From positions 1-64,000 of the forward strand of contig CAYOPN010000004.1 in NCBI GenBank assembly GCA_964405835.1: DNA of 64,000 nt, in the 5' to 3' direction. Source of the stretch: JAJVIP01 sp964405835 (GTDB lineage Bacteria > Elusimicrobiota > Elusimicrobia > F11). A program made the translations under genes and the position numbers. Below, piece after piece: positions 63,101-64,000 of this stretch (within the stretch, counting starts at the first letter, position 1; every line of letters begins with the position of its first letter). The notes under the pieces are model-generated. The model saw nothing but the letters and a program-made list of their open reading frames with translations, was not told the DNA's origin and did not search any database.

Positions 63101-63719
63101 TGTAAGCCGTCTCATGTGCGAGGGGAGCTTGGACAAAGCGGTATCTGTCGATGAGTACCGTGATGAAATCCAAATTTTGACGGTCCATGATGAGAACGAT
63201 CTAAAGTGGATTGGTCCGTTACTGCAACTGGTGCAGAAACACCGCTATGCCACTGGTTTTTCTTCCCGACTGCTTATTCTTAACACGTCCGGTCTGCAGC
63301 AATACGGAAGCTCCGAACATTACAACGCGTTAATTGGCCAGGCAATCGAGTTGGAATTGGCCGAATATCCGTATTGGAAAGATTTTGCCATGGTTCTCAA
63401 TAACAAGACGGATTTCACCGAGCTTCGCTATATCGCGGGCCTTCGTAATGACGTGGTGGTTCCATCTCTTGTACGGGAGACTCTGAGAAATCGACACGGA
63501 TCGAACCCTAACTCGTTCTGGGCGGGGTGGGTGAGGGGGAATAGGCCAGCGGAACGTTATTTCGTAACGGGAACTGATGTCGAATTTGAACATGACGATC
63601 TGGGTAGGGTGGGCGTGGTTTGGCTGCAGTCGGCAATGGATCAGGCCACGCCGCTCAGTCTTTCCGGCTACATGGACATGTTCCAAAAAGCGTTCTTGGC
63701 TGCCTCCAAAGCGGCGTAA
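48150..63719 (+). CDS. Giant 5,189-residue exported/membrane protein with VWA, two AAA+ domains, propellers and repeated modules
   Basis: One unbroken frame. Order by residue: signal or anchor (about 18-41); a possible metal-dependent domain framed by IIQDVHANADAQKN (93) and AGGFHADGL (458); IYWAxNLPSAAG modules A (582) and B (859); beta-propeller 1 (1110-1450); an HEVTHYLAF zinc-protease-like site (H2025); a charged Lys/Glu/Gly coiled-coil region (2410-2800); a VWA domain with DVSGSM (2924); two hydrophobic helices (3117-3160); AAA+ 1 (GEAGTGKN 3237, DE 3306); AAA+ 2 (GEAGTGKD 3580, DE 3662); module C (4156); propeller 2 (4397-4738); module D (4743); a unique end. MoxR-type ATPases and VWA proteins normally work as separate remodelling pairs. 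Here they are fused, as in midasin but in reverse order. Cellular role unknown. Confidence 0.85.
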   Translation: MRMSFSRPVFSHDTFTLRRSLALWLSVIYFMTNVLYAGGPAGRPAAAPLLPPVTRALPSSGTKDLFRKNPVQTYANVKMAAAPAGPSRKSVTIIQDVHANADAQKNIANIIGVLETQTPRVIGIEGASGFLNFGPYRQLPRQEIVHKTGAKYLETGKLLGSSYAALTHSGAPSLLFGIENPNLYRRNVEATLEADKDRPATLQWLEQMGKRNAADKLTSYGPALKKIDHHMRAFARGELSLGDYVGRLMEFHDLPSSMPLLTFHEAVKMEKRLDFALVERERAEALEILTRKMRPEELKELVDASMAFQKGEISSGEFYRHLKMLLTKHDVINDNRRTLGDYLQYVALAESIKADELLKDLNAYESQIVKDLATTSEQSRIAAESKWLSLARKLVNFELTQDEWMEYNALTPALSLKGEGELASFEDFYRIADARNGAMVENLLRAMGRKNCADGILIAGGFHADGLVDLLNKRGVAVTVLTPKISKLTQGSKPLEYLTIFQREKTPLSRLFHGQKLFLGAIDGLAPGAMLVPAKNIGDQFRDDLKDALQDAGVDEALVDPVLDFQKIKERIRQKFGPEPMVTSRIGHRGKQKDPVELVDSIYNTPLEHPLTKALSRLQQSNPKNYATLVEKISINGTLQIYWAKNLPSAAGLFSMQEEIEGKIITLTGLLLDNDARPVLEAAAKGKSALQKKAVEDLLYLLLVHEAAELATRGGDETLTPNLVNEWKATLEEIQHYYIPPLKFIKTTIQTIHRGPFEALLRKLDRVDRKSKRYSRTLTLYNLLRESTIEEMPKVVWDYLIKEPEFAGLKRSEKIFPEAPAKTKALPKTKKRVNRKRKFEISFPLKSKKRTNPKILTRIISSRLGYKSVAPEGPVTPVDMLEIEDIGAHIKVSLTRLNRFDPELYRVFLERITFNGHPQMYWADNLPSAAGVFSMEDPDNPEGAPITGFLIDSALRPFVEPIEAGNRDRNFARINLMFLLLVHEATELSVRKDGETITPNLVAEVKAILKEADAYRYILGEVEKNDLKKLLREIADTEIGMPDRFTQVLQLWDRLADPELAKEIILGELVELILNAGDVTLKGWKSVKEFVDDFMGRPDPLELGDVIGLSREGTFSFKKHHNHMKISPDGKNLLIADRDGWTLLVPSDFEPGTSYETPSIRVGIKVDDIAFSANGRMVAFAHENGYVTLGKIGVQTNRSSPIPIEEVTSSKINEDGVRKILFTHDDHYLIVFSNSGWVSFHAVIWDQEKTSITELKAPSISYQLGQNFRWWDMAASLDGETLVFGGESLVHDGPLNKGKVVALTLLREPMNGKIRSFQVKWSTPINVAIHKIAISPDNRLLALRGGDEIWIADAPHAKNMRKAPLQGQRSPTPMFLSDNQTLVVESDFGHVEIFHLSRTGQDLKEVKKVAGRTIGMRIGDIAVSPDQSHLFVLDYNDEVIKFDLKRAHERTTSGPAGRSNDDLQEEIRDLLLMLEDWETQLTPYYFTEDHGKKPLLSSIIDSHIATLLDLLAVFPKPDAPTDEEKIQKFPEILTGLLMPFETPTRDANVQPRQRLKVKVILKVMADLLLEQEEPWEADLSRMDVTFIEKVMQIFLLEVIRIMTEEMKNTDAKTFETHLDEFIDPLYPYSMRGPLKKKVLNQFNKQFASPSHTHLLTELPPAYGRGRAPHREKGGINEKIAAAFDRGDAIVIDNSEHRRLGQALKAAAAQQKDATLKLPELIAFFNKTQVVLVQSPTAIPGLYIRGPDDYAVAHFGHYKGRNSIFIDTDVFNFLKENPAQLPALLFYELAKVAGHDQGLAEKIEAAIAGKELSAAVQGFIEEKIEAHPTRSNVIAYYVAREIMMTALISGNAHAYRRALEECAAQAKLAEEKLDGPAEDVLSPIVRLLRWTDKLLFNNKGIGDDLELVRVQEEQLTKAEKKIIAEETDMFLEALGFDEELQKDLARKIKLITYPLTMLNMMPHSIEGIRFTPAALKSVAELFNMFALCQTNGMGGMVMFSGILEKDLTIQLLQTGNLSFFKAAFLHEVTHYLAFQNALPFDGGHETITQAISTAVLLVDGGVPGLMEPLGDHAESKKIQGDLVALAEKRAGSDAVPPNQAGITNIVQAYLRKHAPDVLKGTPAQVQDQIQRMSGVYLGAFAWAHWKKDKEINVYKLIIDYGKRHLPRVRNADYRRNLTYRDRLLIDELIREKLAPVAQVTLPDAQVRFVPRSRRDLEKPGKGTWNYERLPDHKLHYIPWDLIEYGEDASVGLTLQEIFRSKFSSEDVIEEDFNNLYFRLLFGIAETNRFVAHGLSENPGRVEEIEAFYRKKLRIMDLEIEKERMAEKSQFVQFLDGLLYALMMTKDEKEIVHDPRVTDTEVKAALDNAIPILFGAVAMDKQGFYEVVRDEVWPAVQKLLEQDLEKLKRSEEEKQAINDMLEKGEIEIADPDEEMMKGKSKPKPGDKIKISLSSDGEGDFDMDDLSEKARENLQKAIDEHLKKMSAKEREELAKKAGAKAKQEMGKQAREAAGGMSDVTGERRGKPSGKGKPQGSGKPGGNLEQDVKDLHDLADQIEKEAGAVERAAEDAQKNAGKAGTKAGAIDRQGGGNSAQGQGINDSVEELIEKLKELREKARRFQDKAEEIGGHSDDLNDGLEGEKLSDKAQDLRDKMRDKSDAIERLGQELNDKAAEADEIAHESAAQGEKLKEMLDMDPKRVDSIKGHAQDIQKKINEVREKLNQVRKDAEEAVTASEQLSSESGELQEQIKRDTPIVSEGEEDENNPNVGDPGGHISARKKEPRDNNERKRVMAKDKKGTSGPKHSMDPKINELIKEYLEDNEDIDFTSAAERDLEQKQALDQYTGLTEGQRVAYNKIRDISAEYESTLREEILNALDATERSDMMRRQRKGRIDPRRLSIVETGITDPFQIKREANKKKLRISILIDVSGSMYHDPNNLDLQNPTSAMLASSNRINNAIKVVILFLEAFREDPRVEIEVGAFASTQKIFKKYEDPITDELIYKLIDQLLNHNLGQDNSDLAGLSMIVISMREREAKEGPAAKLVTVVADGGIHPSDRPGIEQILTENTDIAFMAFGIGSQAADVKNAYAPFGRSVNALSKLVEETGEWLKEQADRLMSFEFLLLIGTVALFFNSGPFKLGMPLLMMMLLFGSVLGVVVPSISITKNLDTENFEVVPSNGDRYLQVKNGKYPTFKAKINGEGINIPNEEMLETETNVKDVVKIIKRVQRQYLDRSPLYIEGEAGTGKNKKIYYSAKLMRKSVRFMALHEDVHEDDLVERRGVGEKEHGKTDWILQPLVEAMRNGDWIIFDEVNKAKPEVMARLNQIVQSRRVMLHDGTEVTAKEGFAIIMTGNPPPSANDAEVYHVNKQSAEMLDRLRGMRIGYLPDKEELQLLLSILMKRRGYTDVKQIPAADQKFLKELIDAANLIRDNYEGLDKATGRSRRGKMIARPLSTRSLVNITKRLADFPDDRKRPRSLVRRFYSYEWSKPAQIKAVEAALDNKLTEKDEDLIFNDKDLKGPEYTEEKGVRYLKFKGIKVKAGPGAPAKLADIPLDMRVTWTETNLRYLYELMMDFGQENHMLLIGEAGTGKDLLAEYLCYALHGPKFDTFGVTRNAMAEDLVAYLGLGEGTKMDEKGMLVAAGKHETGIVPAYVVRAMEAGRPIILDEINKGKPEVFAVLNNILEYKWIDLANGRRVHAQPGFMIIATMNPSNKKAYLGNFDLSGEFLDRFSVHKFDYLKPGEEATILSQFNDDLIAEDGLRFGKIRKEVINRLVATTNVLREKYRNNRLPHPVSMRAEKRMIVTLAEYPEEYKDLNELLEECFVFSDPVHRQAVLEAAKAEKLGELKDIIEVRIGVGDAEIDAVLEKIKSESEKGHAPDEWTQQWIQLLRRLDGLLGKKSAAKKLTPELRSKTKAILERMVATLLPPPLAGRALLGALINHVRSRLDGVEVPELPEITSEMSHAEWGNVLQNLTVIIDFTLLPEDFEKKTLIEKSAGVIVVPDRKPTARMETIGGATFLVVNGVANAASFNEAASLALQVYAKAKMGEGKGVEKFPFYYRVLKAAHRQKPSDARMLGKGFTESGLPKEFIDNFIELNDSSWRQKNAMLVNRKRNALMVQLDSLKISDQEKKALLIALKIFSASYDPLTKDVDARLSKLTVVSSRLGFKKEKPAGAVDPIGRVDESSLAAAFEKALERFKAQHADLYEELLLRITPPGENTVPQIYWANNLPSAAGIVEIEGITGLMFDPGMKSILKAELLSKDKLRVMAVVNLFYLLLVHEAMEVSDRKENDTLRPNFLSEIKAVIAEAYAFSRLSLDENQALGRLYEKLDAGKGHRGFGLLWDLLNKFKGAAIECKAGLMALMDLLMIDPDYAGAEKSPDKIRAELKASHDVDEPRKVSTGTEPDFEKIFQDTLPGGVAAFSLSEETDEYVVAGPDYFRLYSNHRSIIDQNLRDSQLMHEVKVGKNIAAIKLQRDKNQILVACSDGTLLGYQLLANEEGAITGIKKIFKQNQNPGILFLLPFFSPRLIATFSPNGGSVVFANPRTGKFFIVGIPYPISGYHHTNIIYKGRAGEGIIKIAIAQDGRTVVFHSAAKNQLDILSINLSQELRFHNVMEMATDELIYEPVFLSGNSLAIRLQTSYGEFLRVYAPLFIFNNAWHANFKEHKFHEDPTKLKFSPENPKILHITAGDVQLFQLSHGAYPLMRLSEAHTTAAALFPTEEAIFVGNDNSFSIWRIGKKGNISGKVVSSRLGFKKEKPAGAVEPVGRVAESALAAVFAKALERLKSQHPDLHGAMIKRITPSGENAVPQIYWAENLPSAAGVIEIDGLTGVMFDSEMKPVLEAFQGNAQEERAIENLFYLLLVHEAKETASRKPNEAITPHIHHEMSAVLEEVRSYLKLTMGEVKTLDRLFIKLDEGKLHEPFRSVIRIYDLFTATTDLLKEGWAKLLALIKQDDEYSGQELLKAKPSWSATVASAIATNLGPANLDVSRLMCEGSLDKAVSVDEYRDEIQILTVHDENDLKWIGPLLQLVQKHRYATGFSSRLLILNTSGLQQYGSSEHYNALIGQAIELELAEYPYWKDFAMVLNNKTDFTELRYIAGLRNDVVVPSLVRETLRNRHGSNPNSFWAGWVRGNRPAERYFVTGTDVEFEHDDLGRVGVVWLQSAMDQATPLSLSGYMDMFQKAFLAASKAA
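49375..49408. repeat. Palindromic CCCTCTCCCT/AGGGAGAGGG repeat within the giant ORF
   Basis: A ten-base inverted repeat with a two-base spacer, preceded by CCTCACCCCAG. It resembles a dispersed intergenic repeat seen in many bacteria. It is read in frame as ALTPALSLKGEG and interrupts an otherwise helical region (residues about 409-420). Confidence 0.6.
49893..50565 (+). repeat. IYWAxNLPSAAG module, copy A
   Basis: Starts VTSRIGHRG. Carries IYWAKNLPSAAG near residue 641 and LLLVHEAAE near 701. The most diverged copy together with B. The end is approximate. Confidence 0.75.
50727..51390 (+). repeat. IYWAxNLPSAAG module, copy B
   Basis: Starts ISSRLGYKS after a Lys-rich linker. Contains MYWADNLPSAAG near residue 919 and LLLVHEATE near 981, and leads directly into beta-propeller 1. 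The end is approximate. Confidence 0.75.
60618..61260 (+). repeat. IYWAxNLPSAAG module, copy C
   Basis: Starts VSSRLGFKKEKPAGAV. Contains IYWANNLPSAAG near residue 4219 and LLLVHEAME near 4272. It precedes beta-propeller 2, so the module-propeller order of copy B is repeated. Confidence 0.8.
62379..63015 (+). repeat. IYWAxNLPSAAG module, copy D
   Basis: Starts VSSRLGFKKEKPAGAV, identical to copy C over 16 residues and very close at DNA level, indicating a recent duplication. Contains IYWAENLPSAAG near residue 4806 and LLLVHEAKE near 4857. Confidence 0.8.
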
Positions 63720-63788
63720 CGCGTTACCCTCCGTCCTTTCTTTACGATTTTTTTACACTCGCCTTACATTAAGCTGACACATCTCGAT

Positions 63789-63794
63789 TAGAAT
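63789..63794 (+). promoter_or_regulatory. Possible -10 box before the small secreted gene
   Basis: TAGAAT in the 134-base gap after the giant gene, preceded by TTACAT at a 19-base spacing. The same TTAGAAT string precedes the giant gene, so it may be the usual -10 form in this genome. No terminator hairpin was seen in the gap. Confidence 0.3.
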
Positions 63795-63853
63795 TCCGCT
63801 CCCTTCACAATCAACCGTATCCCTTCCTTCCGGTTCACTTAAGGAGCTTCACA

Positions 63854-64000
63854 ATGAAAAACGCAGTCCTCGCATTCCTCGGTCTCGCCTGCCTCGCCAT
63901 CACGCCGCTCTGCGCCGTTGAAAAAACGGCCGCCGTCAACGATCGGTTCTATGGGAAAATCACCGCTGTCGACCACAGCCAGAAAAGCGTCACGGTGCAC
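63854..64000 (+). CDS. Small secreted protein, 3' end outside the window
   Basis: AAGGAG eight bases ahead of the ATG and a clear signal peptide (MKNAVLAFLGLACLAITPLCA). The first mature residues (VEKTAAVNDRFYGKITAVDHSQKSVTVH) look like the start of an OB-like or DUF5666-type beta-barrel in which GKI-x-x-VD recurs. The frame is open to the edge (49 codons seen). No function can be assigned. It is a separate transcription unit from the giant gene, judging by the gap and its own ribosome site. Confidence 0.7.
   Translation, partial: MKNAVLAFLGLACLAITPLCAVEKTAAVNDRFYGKITAVDHSQKSVTVH

Noticed and set aside
48150..63719. Several separate genes accidentally joined (assembly artefact)
   Set aside because: The frame is continuous, repeated modules flank both halves, codon style is even, and no internal ribosome site with a strong start was evident at domain borders. 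It still deserves long-read confirmation.
63720..63853. Terminator after the giant gene
   Set aside because: T-rich runs are present but no hairpin precedes them.

Overview
This is a gene-dense stretch of about 64 kb from a diderm (Gram-negative-type) bacterium. Visible markers include three PorV/UPF0164-type outer-membrane barrels, a Tol/Exb-type inner-membrane motor with a TonB-like partner, OmpA- and FlgD-like periplasmic domains, and a peptidoglycan anhydro-sugar salvage island. A 5,189-residue exported or membrane-anchored protein, together with PorV and FlgD-like secretory architecture, points to Omnitrophota (former candidate phylum OP3) or a neighbour such as Elusimicrobiota. That assignment is by gene content only. 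No rRNA, CRISPR array, prophage or transposase was seen. No gap between genes exceeds about 300 bases. The largest are 15073-15292 (terminator, then two sigma-54-like promoters), 11204-11356 (promoter and repeat) and 63720-63853 (only a possible -10 seen).

Layout. 1-9.4 kb: a PorV-like barrel, a secreted polysaccharide-deacetylase-like protein, tRNA-Ala(GGC), rsmD, a RecB/Cas4-like nuclease, argB, argD, enolase, an FtsB-like protein and a 3D-domain wall protein. 9.4-15.1 kb: a secreted Pro/Ser-linker protein, a second PorV-like barrel, an alpha-glucan phosphorylase and a polyprenyl synthase. 15.1-29.6 kb: one tightly spaced envelope operon holding a small secreted Ig-like protein, a 1,961-residue repeat adhesin with a FlgD/sorting-like C-terminus, a third PorV, a 993-residue TPR protein, ExbB, two ExbD, a TonB-like protein and a FlgD-OmpA-like protein. 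29.7-31.6 kb: VapBC overlapping a LysN-type aminotransferase.

31.5-40.7 kb: a minus-strand run (murQ, anmK, Na+/solute symporter, namZ, then a DUF1573/rhodanese/MauE thiol module) facing a plus-strand nagZ and sugar kinase. Together these form a nearly complete MurNAc/GlcNAc recycling route. 40.7-48.1 kb: hpf, trpS, tldD/tldE, an MBOAT/AlgJ-like acetyltransferase pair and a PilZ protein. 48.1-63.7 kb: the giant gene. One polypeptide carries four copies of an IYWAxNLPSAAG/LLxVHEAxE module, two beta-propellers, an HExxH site, a charged coiled-coil stretch, a VWA domain, a membrane hairpin and two MoxR-like AAA+ domains. At the right edge a small secreted protein begins.

A dispersed 78-90 bp palindromic element occurs four times (5280, 11306, 34696, 42063), each time directly against or across the start of the next gene. 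In two of these cases its in-frame translation appears to supply part of a signal peptide.
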